From Legionella nagasakiensis (GTDB lineage: Bacteria > Pseudomonadota > Gammaproteobacteria > Legionellales > Legionellaceae), in assembly GCF_900639915.1 (NCBI RefSeq), contig NZ_CAAAID010000004.1, forward strand, positions 1-64,000: DNA of 64,000 bases, given 5' to 3'. The notes beneath the pieces were generated by a model, which had not been told where the DNA came from, made no database searches, and was given only the letters and a program-made list of their open reading frames with translations. How positions within the stretch are numbered: the stretch's first letter is position 1; each line of letters begins with the position of its first letter. Shown piece after piece: positions 7,890-16,445 of the stretch. A program made the position numbers and the translations under genes.

Positions 7890-8750
7890 TTGGAATCAAA
7901 AATTAATTATACTGCAGTCGGCTTAACTGTCTTGATTCTAACAGCCGGCCTCATTATTGCAGGCTTATGGCTATCCATTGGATTCGAGAGAAAAAAATAC
8001 AATACATATACCGTATACATGAATGAATCCGTAGCAGGTTTATCCGAAGAATCGCTGGTCAAATACAATGGCGTCAAAGTCGGACAAGTAAGCAACATTG
8101 AATTAAGTAAATTTGACCCGCAGCGTGTTAAAATATCGCTAAAAATCGAAGAAGGCACTCCTATTACAACAAGCACTTACGCAACGTTAATTACCCAGGG
8201 AATTACCGGAACGACTTATCTAGGACTATCTCCAAGTTCTTCGACGTTTGTTCCCTTGCAAAAAACACCCGGGGAACCTTATCCCGTCATACCGTCTAAA
8301 CCATCATTTTTTAACCGCCTGGAAAAAAACATCAACGATATCAGTCGTGGATTTAAGCGTATTTTAACTAAAGAAAACTCAGAAAACTTAAAAGAATCAT
8401 TAAATAACTTGCAAAAAATTTCCTATTCCATCGCTAAAAATGATGAACATATTGATAAAAGCCTGCAAGAGCTGCCTAAAATTCTCAATGAACTTAAGGC
8501 AGGAATCCGCAAATTCAGTGCGATGACCGAAGATATGTCTAAAGCAGGCAAACAGTTTAGTATTACGATGAAAGCAGGCAAGGAAAGCATTGATAAAATA
8601 TCGCAACAAACAATTCCCCCAGCCATCATATTATTACGCCGCCTGGACTTAATTGCCGCCAATCTCGAAAACGTCAGTGCACAAATGCGGCAAAACCCAG
8701 CCGTTGTTATTCGTGGCAGCACCCCCCCTAAACCAGGACCGGGAGAATAA
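7890..8750 (+). CDS. mlaD: MCE (MlaD-like) substrate-binding protein of the lipid transporter
   Basis: 286 residues. One N-terminal membrane anchor lies at about 10-30. The MCE domain follows, with an E-S-L-V-K-Y-N-G-V-K-V-G-Q-V motif near 53-66 and a G-I-T-G-T-T-Y-L-G-L block near 106-115. A long helical, coiled-coil-like tail fills about 145-250. It starts at TTG (7890), placed by a GGGAG ribosome site 7 nt upstream; no in-frame ATG or GTG is better. MCE proteins form hexameric rings on the outer face of the inner membrane that pass lipids. The long tail resembles PqiB/LetB-like or mammalian-cell-entry proteins more than the short E. coli MlaD. Confidence 0.88.
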   Translation: MESKINYTAVGLTVLILTAGLIIAGLWLSIGFERKKYNTYTVYMNESVAGLSEESLVKYNGVKVGQVSNIELSKFDPQRVKISLKIEEGTPITTSTYATLITQGITGTTYLGLSPSSSTFVPLQKTPGEPYPVIPSKPSFFNRLEKNINDISRGFKRILTKENSENLKESLNNLQKISYSIAKNDEHIDKSLQELPKILNELKAGIRKFSAMTEDMSKAGKQFSITMKAGKESIDKISQQTIPPAIILLRRLDLIAANLENVSAQMRQNPAVVIRGSTPPKPGPGE

Positions 8751-8752
8751 CG

Positions 8753-9439
8753 GTGAATAAACGATCCATTCTACACTGCACATTCTTTGTGTGCTTATTG
8801 GGCCTGGTTACGGCGTGTGCGGTTAAAACACCAGTTAATAATCAATACAAACTGGAAGCCTTCAGTTGCAAAACCGCTAAAGGACATGCGGCCTCATCCA
8901 TATTGCTCACCCAACCAGAAGCCGTGGCAGGTTATCAGACGGAACAAATGCTTTATATGATAAAACCATTTGAGCTAAACCCATATGCTCATAGCGCTTG
9001 GGTAGGTGCACCAGCAAGCATGCTTTTCCCACTGATGTTGCAAAGTTTGCAATACAGCAATTACTTTTCTGCCGTCGCATCAACCCCCTATGGTGATAAG
9101 GCAGATTACCGCCTAGACACCCAGCTTATCGAATTGCATCAGAACTTTTTGGTTAATCCCAGTAAAATACAATTCGTTGCCAAAGTTGTTTTAACTTATG
9201 TTGCCGATAATCACGTCATTGCCTCAACCATTATCAGGCGAGAAGTCCAATGTCCTGAAAACACACCTTATGGCGGGGTCCTGGCAGCAAACATTGCAGC
9301 AAAAGAATTTACTGCATTGATGACTGATTTCGTCATTGCTCATGTAAAACAACATACACAATCTTTAAAGACAATGGCGAAGAATCATAAACAATTGTAC
9401 AATGTGCCACCATCAACATTGGCCCAAAGAATAAAATAA
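8753..9439 (+). CDS. ABC-type transport auxiliary lipoprotein (PqiC-like)
   Basis: 228 residues, GTG start with GGGAG 7 nt upstream. The N-terminus is a lipoprotein signal ending in LVTACA, so Cys22 would be lipidated. The body, with MLYMIKPFELNPYAHSAWVGAPASML and an A-D-Y-R-L-D strand, fits the family of outer-membrane lipoproteins that accompany MCE transporters. It lies two bases after the MCE gene, so it is part of the same operon and probably its outer-membrane partner. The known family supports a role in lipid transport between membranes; the exact partner contacts are unknown. Confidence 0.78.
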   Translation: MNKRSILHCTFFVCLLGLVTACAVKTPVNNQYKLEAFSCKTAKGHAASSILLTQPEAVAGYQTEQMLYMIKPFELNPYAHSAWVGAPASMLFPLMLQSLQYSNYFSAVASTPYGDKADYRLDTQLIELHQNFLVNPSKIQFVAKVVLTYVADNHVIASTIIRREVQCPENTPYGGVLAANIAAKEFTALMTDFVIAHVKQHTQSLKTMAKNHKQLYNVPPSTLAQRIK

Positions 9440-9473
9440 ATCGACCATCAGTAATTTCAAGGAGATTAATAAA

Positions 9474-10001
9474 ATGAGCACTAAATCCATATTAAAATCA
9501 GGGCTTATGGCTGCCAGCATTCTCTTGCTTGCGTCTTGCTCCAAAACACCAGGAAGTGCCGAAGGCATGGCTGAGGAAGGAGGATTGTCAGCCCAAGGTT
9601 TAGGTCAATTAAGCAGTCGTTTCGCAGGCCAAGACGCAGGAGAGTCTTATACCACTCAAGCTCCACACAATCAGATTTACTTATTTGCATACGATAATAG
9701 CACCTTAGCATCCAAGTATGTGCCTTCTGTCAATGCCCAGGCAGAATACCTCAAATCTCATCCAGGAGCACGAATACTGATTGCGGGCCACACGGATGAA
9801 CGCGGAAGTCGTGAGTACAACGTTGCCTTAGGCGAGCGACGAGCCAATACAGTGGCTGAATTAATGCGTATGGCAGGTGTTAGCCGACAACAAATCCGTG
9901 TAGTCAGTTACGGTAAAGAGCGCCCAGCCAATTACGGTCATGATGAAGCATCCCACCGCCAAAACCGACGTGTTGAATTAATTTATGAGGCTACCCGATG
10001 A
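9474..10001 (+). CDS. pal: Peptidoglycan-associated lipoprotein Pal
   Basis: 175 residues with a lipoprotein signal (LLLASC, Cys22). The C-terminal OmpA domain carries ILIAGHTDERGSREYNVALGERRA, whose Asp and Arg bind diaminopimelate in peptidoglycan. Pal tethers the outer membrane to the wall as part of Tol-Pal. A good AAGGAG site precedes the ATG. tolB, which usually lies directly upstream, is not here; the gene follows the lipid-transport lipoprotein instead. The stop overlaps the cpoB start by 4 bp. Confidence 0.95.
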   Translation: MSTKSILKSGLMAASILLLASCSKTPGSAEGMAEEGGLSAQGLGQLSSRFAGQDAGESYTTQAPHNQIYLFAYDNSTLASKYVPSVNAQAEYLKSHPGARILIAGHTDERGSREYNVALGERRANTVAELMRMAGVSRQQIRVVSYGKERPANYGHDEASHRQNRRVELIYEATR

Positions 10002-10891
10002 TAAAATTCTATCGACTCATTCTTGCAGCATGCTTTTTTTGCATGCTGCCTTTCAGTGCATTTTCCGAAGTACCCATTGTAGATGATAGTGAGAATTTTA
10101 CGCTTCTTGAAGAAGAGCAAGAGGTGATGGAACAACCTTTAGCAAAGCCGCAAGCAGATTTCTCAGAGCCCGAAGAAGAACCTGCCCTCGCTTATGAGCC
10201 AGAGGCCGCTAGCAATCATGATAATGCCATCCTATTGGATAAACTACAGAATTTGCAGCAGGAAGTTCAGGAATTACGGGGCCAGCTGGAAGTTCAAGCC
10301 CATGATCTGAAACTGCTGCAAGAACAGCAGTTAGCCTTTTATAAAGATTTGGATGCACGTTTACATAATGGTGCCGCACAAACGGCAAAAAATGACGTGA
10401 TAATTGATAAACCTGCGCTTAAGCAAAAACCCGAAGCAATCACTTCGACACCAACCCTGAGCAAGCCCCGGGCATCCATGACTAACAAGACGATACATAC
10501 GAATCCGGCTGATGAACAAATCAGTTACCTTGCTGCCTATGAATTAGTAAAAAATAAAAAATATGATGAAGCAATGACCGCTATGCAAACCTATGCTCAA
10601 CAATATCCTCAAAGTGGATATACTGCAAATGCGCAATACTGGCTAGGTGAGCTCTATATGCTCAAGAAAAATTATCCTCAAGCCATTGAACACTTTGAAG
10701 CGGTCTTGCAACAATTCCCATCCTCCAGCAAATCAGCAGCAAGTTTATTAAAAATTGGCTATGCTCTGGCTGCATCTGGAAAAAATAATGAGGCGAGACA
10801 ACGCCTACAACAAGTTGTTAAAAACTATCCTGATACAAGTACCGCGCAATTAGCAACGGCTAAATTGCAGTCTTTAGAAGATAGATATTAG
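9998..10891 (+). CDS. cpoB: Cell division coordinator CpoB (YbgF), TPR protein
   Basis: 297 residues. An N-terminal signal peptide is followed by an acidic low-complexity stretch (about 30-75), a coiled-coil segment (LQNLQQEVQELRGQLEVQA, about 80-100) used for trimerisation in the family, and TPR repeats from about 175 to the end (YWLGELYMLKKNYPQAIEHF). In E. coli this periplasmic protein links Tol energy use to PBP1B during septation. Translational coupling with pal (ATGA) supports the assignment. The acidic insert after the signal peptide is longer than in E. coli. Confidence 0.92.
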   Translation: MIKFYRLILAACFFCMLPFSAFSEVPIVDDSENFTLLEEEQEVMEQPLAKPQADFSEPEEEPALAYEPEAASNHDNAILLDKLQNLQQEVQELRGQLEVQAHDLKLLQEQQLAFYKDLDARLHNGAAQTAKNDVIIDKPALKQKPEAITSTPTLSKPRASMTNKTIHTNPADEQISYLAAYELVKNKKYDEAMTAMQTYAQQYPQSGYTANAQYWLGELYMLKKNYPQAIEHFEAVLQQFPSSSKSAASLLKIGYALAASGKNNEARQRLQQVVKNYPDTSTAQLATAKLQSLEDRY

Positions 10892-10899
10892 AGCGTGTC

Positions 10900-10943
10900 C
10901 TCCATTCATTAATATGGCTGCCAATGCCATGTAATGAATGGAG
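10900..10943. terminator. Long perfect hairpin after cpoB
   Basis: A 12-bp perfect inverted repeat (CTCCATTCATTA / TAATGAATGGAG) surrounds a 20-nt loop that contains a smaller ATGGC/GCCAT stem. It begins 9 bp after the cpoB stop. There is only a weak T-rich tract afterwards, so it may act as a terminator, an RNA-stabilising hairpin or a small palindromic repeat. Confidence 0.5.
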
Positions 10944-11070
10944 CTTCTAATATGGTTTTATTCTGTTAGAACTGACATGCCCACGATGTGCGTTTTTTTA
11001 TGCCAAGGCGAACATGATTCGTGCAGCACAACTTGTATGCGAATTAATAAGTAGCAGAGACATTACTTTG

Positions 11071-11724
11071 ATGAAGCGATTATCCAATCAATTACGTATT
11101 ACTGAAATATTTCATTCCTTACAAGGCGAATCTACTACCCTTGGTTTGCCCACCGTCTTTGTTAGACTCACCGGTTGTCCCTTGCGTTGTCAATATTGTG
11201 ATACAACTTATGCATTCAAGGGTGGGGAATTAATCAACATTGAAGAGGTCCTTTCCCGTGTTATGTCTTTTAATTGTCAATACGTTTGTGTAACCGGTGG
11301 CGAGCCGCTGGCACAACCCGACTGCATTACTCTACTTCAGCGTCTGTGTGATTCCGGTTACACCGTTTCTTTAGAAACCAGTGGAGCACATGATATATCC
11401 ATGGTGGATAAACGAGTCATGATCGTGATGGATCTGAAAACACCAGACTCTGGCGAATGCACAAAAAATAAATTATCGAATCTCGCTTATCTTAAAAAAA
11501 CGGATCAAATTAAATTCGTACTATGCAGCCATGCAGATTATCAGTGGGCATGCACCATGATGAATGAACACCAATTGACCGATCATACACAAATTCTTTT
11601 TTCACCCAGTTGGGGGCAGTTAAACCCTACCATGCTTGCCAATTGGATAGTCAAAGATCGTCTAAAAGTGCGATTTCAATTACAACTTCACAAAATTTTA
11701 TGGAATGATGTCCCTGGACACTAA
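11071..11724 (+). CDS. queE: 7-carboxy-7-deazaguanine synthase QueE
   Basis: Radical-SAM enzyme that forms 7-carboxy-7-deazaguanine for queuosine tRNA modification. The 217-residue form starts MKRLSNQLRITEIFHSLQGES. The cluster motif is CPLRCQYC (C-x3-C-x2-C) with the family's short spacing, followed by CVTGGEPLAQP, which binds SAM. The internal ATG at 11071 fits the family N-terminus better than an upstream in-frame ATG at 11014, which would add 19 unrelated residues. It sits between cpoB and the mevalonate genes, a position with no clear functional link. Confidence 0.92.
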   Translation: MKRLSNQLRITEIFHSLQGESTTLGLPTVFVRLTGCPLRCQYCDTTYAFKGGELINIEEVLSRVMSFNCQYVCVTGGEPLAQPDCITLLQRLCDSGYTVSLETSGAHDISMVDKRVMIVMDLKTPDSGECTKNKLSNLAYLKKTDQIKFVLCSHADYQWACTMMNEHQLTDHTQILFSPSWGQLNPTMLANWIVKDRLKVRFQLQLHKILWNDVPGH

Positions 11725-11746
11725 AATGCGATAAGGAGACTATTAA

Positions 11747-12694
11747 ATGCAATGGTTCGCTCAAGCGCCATCAAATATTGCCCTCATAAAATACATGGGT
11801 AAAAAAGAAGATAAACAAAATGTGCCCATTAATTCTTCTTTATCCTACACATTAAATAAATTGCTTAGCAGTGTCGTATTGGAAACTCAAGCGGGCAAAA
11901 AAGATTTTTGGGAACCCTTAAATATTCCGGGAGCGATGCATTTCATTCTGTCTTCTGCGGCCCAAGATCGTTTCCTGCAACATTTGGCACGTTTAAAAGC
12001 TTATTTTAGATATGGCGGTGCATTTATTGTACGTTCCAGCAATAACTTTCCACATAGCAGCGGGCTGGCAAGCTCTGCTTCAAGTTTTGCCGCGCTGACC
12101 AAATGTGCTGTCTTAGCCCTAAGTGAACTCACAGAAAAAGAACGTCCTTCTGTTGAAACACAAGCGCAATTAAGCCGTGAAGGCTCAGGTTCCTCCTGTC
12201 GTTCCTTTTTTAGCCCATGGGCTTTATGGCAAAATGAAACGGTTAAAGCCATCGATTTACCATATCAAGAATTAATCCACCAAGTGATCGTCATCAGTCA
12301 TGAGGAAAAAAAAGTGTCTTCCAGCGAGGCACATCAACGTATTCGCACCAGTAAATTATATTCAACACGCAGTGAACGTGCGGAAAATAATTTAAAAATC
12401 CTACTGAACGCCATGGAATCAAAAGACTGGAAAAGTGCTTATCAAATTTGCTGGCGTGAATTTCACGATATTCATCAAATGTTTGCTACTTGTACAGCAC
12501 CATTTTCCTATATGACAGAACAAACGCATGAAGCCTTAAAAAGGCTTCAGGAATTATGGCAGCGCGAAGGCGATGGCCCTATTGTCACCATGGATGCTGG
12601 ACCAAATATTCATTTACTATATCGCCCAGAGCAAATAGACCTAGCAAACCAATTTAAAAAAGACCATCTGATAGGCAATTATGATGTCATCTGA
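11747..12694 (+). CDS. mvaD: Diphosphomevalonate decarboxylase
   Basis: ATP-dependent decarboxylation of mevalonate 5-diphosphate to IPP. The 315-residue protein opens with the family signature APSNIALIKYMGK (7-19). The GHMP motif is HSSGLASSAS (103-112), and SREGSGSSCRS (143-153) is the decarboxylase-specific stretch; VTMDAGPNIH near 281-290 is the C-terminal motif. It has a good AAGGAG site, and its 3' end overlaps the mevalonate kinase start by 14 bp. Together with the operon at 576-3789 it supplies C5 precursors for ubiquinone, undecaprenyl phosphate and the tRNA modification made by MiaA. Confidence 0.93.
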   Translation: MQWFAQAPSNIALIKYMGKKEDKQNVPINSSLSYTLNKLLSSVVLETQAGKKDFWEPLNIPGAMHFILSSAAQDRFLQHLARLKAYFRYGGAFIVRSSNNFPHSSGLASSASSFAALTKCAVLALSELTEKERPSVETQAQLSREGSGSSCRSFFSPWALWQNETVKAIDLPYQELIHQVIVISHEEKKVSSSEAHQRIRTSKLYSTRSERAENNLKILLNAMESKDWKSAYQICWREFHDIHQMFATCTAPFSYMTEQTHEALKRLQELWQREGDGPIVTMDAGPNIHLLYRPEQIDLANQFKKDHLIGNYDVI

Positions 12695-13565
12695 CTTTCA
12701 GACAACAACGACTGGCAAGTGGATTCTTGCAGGAGAGCACTCGGCTATTCGCGGTCATGCCGCTTTGGTATTCCCCATTCCTGAAAAAAAACTCACACTG
12801 AGTTATCATCAGTCGACATCGGAATTAAATGCTGATTACGAAGGTGAAAGTGGTGCAGATATGCATTTACTTTTTTGGAGCGTGCTCGAACAAGGAATGC
12901 AAATTCTGGGAAAATCACTTAATAGCCTCAGTGGTCATTTTCATTTATCCAGCAATATCCCGATTGGGGTTGGCATGGGAGCCTCCGCAGCTCTTTGTGT
13001 AGCAGTAGCACGATGGTTTTCTGCGCAAAACATGCTGGCTCATTGGGATACTCATCATTTCGCCAAAGAATTAGAAAACATGTTTCACGGACAAAGTAGT
13101 GGATTAGACATCGCCGGTGTCGCATCCAGTACTGGAATATACTTTCGGCAAGGCAATTACTCAACGATAGAGCAACGATGGAAACCTCTATGGTATTTAT
13201 CTTCTTGTGGCCAAATTGGCATTACTTCCCACTGCATTAATCAAGTAAAAAATTTATGGGAAAAAAACCCCATACATGCGGAGCAAATTGATCGCGAAAT
13301 GTCAGAAAGCGTTTATCTGGCGCGTAAGGCATTAGAATGTCCACAATCTGAATCGCAAGACACGCTTGCGGATGCAATCAATCTTGCCGCAAATTGCTTC
13401 CAGCAATGGGGGCTTGTCAGCGAAAGTTTAAAACATCATATGGAGAATATGCGTGAAGCAGGTGCAATTGCAGTCAAACCGACTGGTTCGGGTGGAGGAG
13501 GATACGTCATCAGCTTATGGAATTCTAAGCCAGCGCTTCCAGATATAACACTTATTCCAGTTTAA
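12681..13565 (+). CDS. mvk: Mevalonate kinase
   Basis: A 294-residue GHMP kinase. Near the N-terminus, GKWILAGEHSAIRG (12-25) is the mevalonate kinase signature. IPIGVGMGASAALC (93-106) is the ATP loop, HGQSSGLDIAGVASSTG carries the putative catalytic Asp, and KPTGSGGGGYV near the C-terminus closes the active site. It phosphorylates mevalonate at C5. The start codon lies inside the mvaD 3' end (two consecutive ATGs at 12681 and 12684), indicating coupled translation. Its stop codon abuts a large palindromic element. Confidence 0.92.
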   Translation: MMSSDFQTTTTGKWILAGEHSAIRGHAALVFPIPEKKLTLSYHQSTSELNADYEGESGADMHLLFWSVLEQGMQILGKSLNSLSGHFHLSSNIPIGVGMGASAALCVAVARWFSAQNMLAHWDTHHFAKELENMFHGQSSGLDIAGVASSTGIYFRQGNYSTIEQRWKPLWYLSSCGQIGITSHCINQVKNLWEKNPIHAEQIDREMSESVYLARKALECPQSESQDTLADAINLAANCFQQWGLVSESLKHHMENMREAGAIAVKPTGSGGGGYVISLWNSKPALPDITLIPV

Positions 13566-13710
13566 GAACCTGTCTTCATAGTCTAACTACGCAGGGCTAA
13601 AAGCCTCGATTTTCTGCGCCCCATTGCTCACATACTACTATGTATGCTGAGCTACGGTGCTCTAAAATCAAGTCTTTAGCCTCAGCCTAGCGACTCTGAA
13701 GACAAGTTCT
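13565..13710. repeat. 146-bp imperfect palindrome
   Basis: The left arm begins AGAACCTGTCTTCATAGTC and the right arm, read on the other strand, begins AGAACTTGTCTTCAGAGTC. Similarity continues through GGCTAAAAGCCTCGATTTT versus GGCTAAAGACTTGATTTT to a centre of ACATACTACTATGTAT. The whole spacer between mvk and ftsB can fold into one long hairpin. This is the structure of a dispersed intergenic palindromic element or a very large bidirectional terminator. No coding frame is present. Confidence 0.75.
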
Positions 13711-13739
13711 AAGCGTTTTATAAGGCTTCGTAAGTCCTG

Positions 13740-14009
13740 TTATTCAACAAAATGGTAATAAACCTCGCCGTCTTTTATCATACCAAGCTCAAAACGTGCC
13801 TGTTCTTCCAGTGCCTGTTCCCCGGTTTTTAATTCCAGAATATCTGCTTCCATAATACGATTACGCATAGCTAATTTCTTATTTTCAGCTTTCTGGACAT
13901 CGAGTTTTTTTTCAAGATAAATCCATTGTGATAGGCTGCCATCACCAAGCCATAGTTTATATTGCAAACCAATCAGTGCTAATATCAAACAAGCAATAAT
14001 TATTCGCAT
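13740..14009 (-). CDS. ftsB: Cell division protein FtsB
   Basis: A small divisome protein that bridges FtsL and FtsQ. From the ATG at 14009 it is 89 residues: one membrane helix (about 2-20), a coiled coil (KKLDVQKAENKKLAMRNRIM) and the conserved E-Q-A-R-F-E-L-G-M-I motif near the C-terminus. A GTG four codons upstream is an alternative start; neither has a strong ribosome site. It lies just downstream of eno, the common gammaproteobacterial order, which supports the call. Confidence 0.9.
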   Translation of the reverse strand: MRIIIACLILALIGLQYKLWLGDGSLSQWIYLEKKLDVQKAENKKLAMRNRIMEADILELKTGEQALEEQARFELGMIKDGEVYYHFVE

Positions 14010-14054
14010 GACAAAACTCACAAGAGGACTTGACTAATAGCATAGCACGATTAC

Positions 14055-15335
14055 CTACTGAATACTGCCAAGTCCTAAAATTGTAGTACCGGCATAAGGC
14101 AAGGAGGTTTGTTCATAGATCCGTAGCAATTGATTGTACTTGGCGACCCGATCCATACGACAAAGCGATCCCGTTTTGATTTGGCCACACCCACTTGCCA
14201 CGGCCAGATCAGCAATAAACGTATCCTCCGTCTCACCCGAACGATGTGATATTACACAACGATAACCATGCTCATCAGCGAGGCGCATCGTCTCTCTTGT
14301 CTCACTTAATGTACCAACTTGATTGAGTTTAATCAGGATGGCATTTGCCGTTTTTTCAGCAATTCCTTGTTTTAAACAATGAGGATTGGTAACAAACAAA
14401 TCATCGCCAACCAATTGAATTTGTCCACCTAACTTGGCAGTCAATGCCTGCCACCCTCGCCAGTCGCTTTCATCCAAACCATCTTCTATGCTGACAATAG
14501 GGAAATGCTTGACCAATTCAGCATAGTAATCAATCAGTGCTTCATGACAAAATGTTTTTCCTTCCGACACTAAATGGTAGTGCCCCTCAGAAAACAGTTC
14601 AGAGGCCGCAACATCCAATGCAAAAACAATCTCTCGACCCAGATGAAAACCAGCCAACTGCACCGCTTCCGCCAATATATCAAGTGCCTGACGATTGGAT
14701 TTCAAATTGGGTGCAAAACCACCTTCGTCACCAACGGCGGTGCTTAATCCTTGCTTTTTAAGTACGGATTTAAGCACATGAAACGTTTCAGCACCCATTT
14801 GCAACGCCGCTGCAAAATCCGATGCACCAACAGGCATTATCATAAACTCTTGAATATCAACATTATTATCGGCATGCGCACCACCATTTAAAACATTCAT
14901 CATAGGGACAGGCATCCTCATGACTTCATCACGGTTCAATGCGGCAAATAACGGCATCTCACTGGCTTGGGCATAAGCTCTGGCACAGGCCAAGGAAACT
15001 GCGAGAATCGCGTTAGCTCCTAGACGAGATTTATTTTCAGTACCATCCAACTCGCATAAACGCGCATCAATGCGTTCTTGCTCAACCACCGAATACTGAT
15101 GCAAGGCTGCCTTGATTTCATGGTTTATATGTTGCACAGCCTGGCGAACCCCTTTGCCAGCATAACGATGCATATCATGATCACGCAGTTCACACGCTTC
15201 CCTGCTGCCTGTGGAAGCCCCAGAAGGGACACTTGCCCGTCCCTGGATGCCACTGTCCAGAATCACATCGGCTTCAACCGTCGGATTACCGCGTGAATCC
15301 AGAATTTCTCGCCCTTTTATATCGATGATACGCAT
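14055..15335 (-). CDS. eno: Enolase
   Basis: A glycolytic enzyme interconverting 2-phosphoglycerate and phosphoenolpyruvate. At 426 residues it is about the usual length. It has the family opening [14 protein letters not shown], the substrate-loop [15 protein letters not shown] (about 39-53), the E-D-G-L-D metal ligands, and the signature [13 protein letters not shown] near 332-344, followed by [15 protein letters not shown]. No missing catalytic residue was noticed. It is upstream of and co-oriented with ftsB. Confidence 0.97.
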   Translation of the reverse strand: MRIIDIKGREILDSRGNPTVEADVILDSGIQGRASVPSGASTGSREACELRDHDMHRYAGKGVRQAVQHINHEIKAALHQYSVVEQERIDARLCELDGTENKSRLGANAILAVSLACARAYAQASEMPLFAALNRDEVMRMPVPMMNVLNGGAHADNNVDIQEFMIMPVGASDFAAALQMGAETFHVLKSVLKKQGLSTAVGDEGGFAPNLKSNRQALDILAEAVQLAGFHLGREIVFALDVAASELFSEGHYHLVSEGKTFCHEALIDYYAELVKHFPIVSIEDGLDESDWRGWQALTAKLGGQIQLVGDDLFVTNPHCLKQGIAEKTANAILIKLNQVGTLSETRETMRLADEHGYRCVISHRSGETEDTFIADLAVASGCGQIKTGSLCRMDRVAKYNQLLRIYEQTSLPYAGTTILGLGSIQ

Positions 15336-15458
15336 GACAAATCCTCATTTTTTGCTGTATTGTTTTCTCAGTCTACTTCCCTGTCAAGTCTGTATTAATC
15401 CACCAGACGTGAAAACACGATTGAATAAAGTTTTCTCCACACGCGGATAGCATTTATA

Positions 15459-16445
15459 ATGCATTTTCTATTAACGAGTTCTTTACTTCTATCCGTTATA
15501 CCTATGGAAAATCTCGCAATCAATAAAGAGCCAACGCTGCAAATTATGCTGGCACTTCTGCCTGGCGTGATAGCCAGTATTTTACTTCATAATCACCATT
15601 ATTTATTAGCGTCGTTTTATGCCGTTTGTGCCATTATCCCTTTTGGTATTGCCCACACCAGCAAACCAATCACCTATGCTTTTTCGATGGTGCTTATGCT
15701 TTGTAGCCTCATTGCATGCGCATTAATCAATCATTGGTTTCTCCTTTTTCTTTTTTTAGCAGGTCCCACCACTTTATTTTCCATTTATGAAAAAGAGGAT
15801 AAATCGTTAAAAACGATGACGAGTTGGTGGATTATCGGCGTCGTGTACGGCGGCTTTCACATCCATCAAACGACTGAACTGCTTTGGCCAGAATACGTGC
15901 TTATCTTTTTATTGACGTTGCTGGGATGTTTTATTGCCTTGTATTCAAAAAAATCAATGACGTGGGAACGTCCTGCATTTACGATTCATAAAAAATACCT
16001 TCGCTATTATATTAAATACGCCACGGCCCTCTTCATCACCATCACCATACTAGCCAGTTTGCACCTTGAGGAAGGTGAATGGCTAATTTGGTCTTGTTTT
16101 TCTGTCTTAAGTCTGGACTTTTCTAAGGCCAAAACGAAATATCAACAACGATTGGTCGGCGTTGCTTTCGGTGTCGGTCTAGGATTGCTCATGACGAAGA
16201 TAATGCCTCCTTTGCCTTGGCTTGAGTATGTTTACATCGTTTGCATCTTATTAAGCTTGCGTTTATTTCATTCTTATCTATATTCTTTTGCAACCCGATG
16301 TTTTTTTGTAGTGTTATATGCTGGAAGCAATTATCAGGAAATTGGCCATGCAAGGCTCACAGACATTGCTCTCGGTGGGGCAATAGGCATCTTAATTTCT
16401 TATGCTTTGCGTAACCGAGATATATCTAATGCAAACAGACCCTAA
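15459..16445 (+). CDS. FUSC-like multi-pass membrane protein
   Basis: 328 residues with roughly ten hydrophobic helices in two halves separated by a charged linker (KKSMTWERPAFTIHKKYLRYY, about 165-185). The C-terminal segment, ATRCFFVVLYAGSNYQEIGHARLTDIALGGAIGILISY, resembles the FUSC_2 module with its conserved R-x-x-D-x-x-x-G-x-x-x-G. The function is unknown; the family includes exporters of aromatic acids. The start is uncertain: an ATG at 15504 is also possible. Its 3' end overlaps the next gene. Confidence 0.6.
   Translation: MHFLLTSSLLLSVIPMENLAINKEPTLQIMLALLPGVIASILLHNHHYLLASFYAVCAIIPFGIAHTSKPITYAFSMVLMLCSLIACALINHWFLLFLFLAGPTTLFSIYEKEDKSLKTMTSWWIIGVVYGGFHIHQTTELLWPEYVLIFLLTLLGCFIALYSKKSMTWERPAFTIHKKYLRYYIKYATALFITITILASLHLEEGEWLIWSCFSVLSLDFSKAKTKYQQRLVGVAFGVGLGLLMTKIMPPLPWLEYVYIVCILLSLRLFHSYLYSFATRCFFVVLYAGSNYQEIGHARLTDIALGGAIGILISYALRNRDISNANRP

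Noticed and set aside
8753..9439. TolB or a LptE-type protein upstream of pal
   Set aside because: No beta-propeller repeats or LptE features; the lipoprotein fits the MCE-associated auxiliary family instead.
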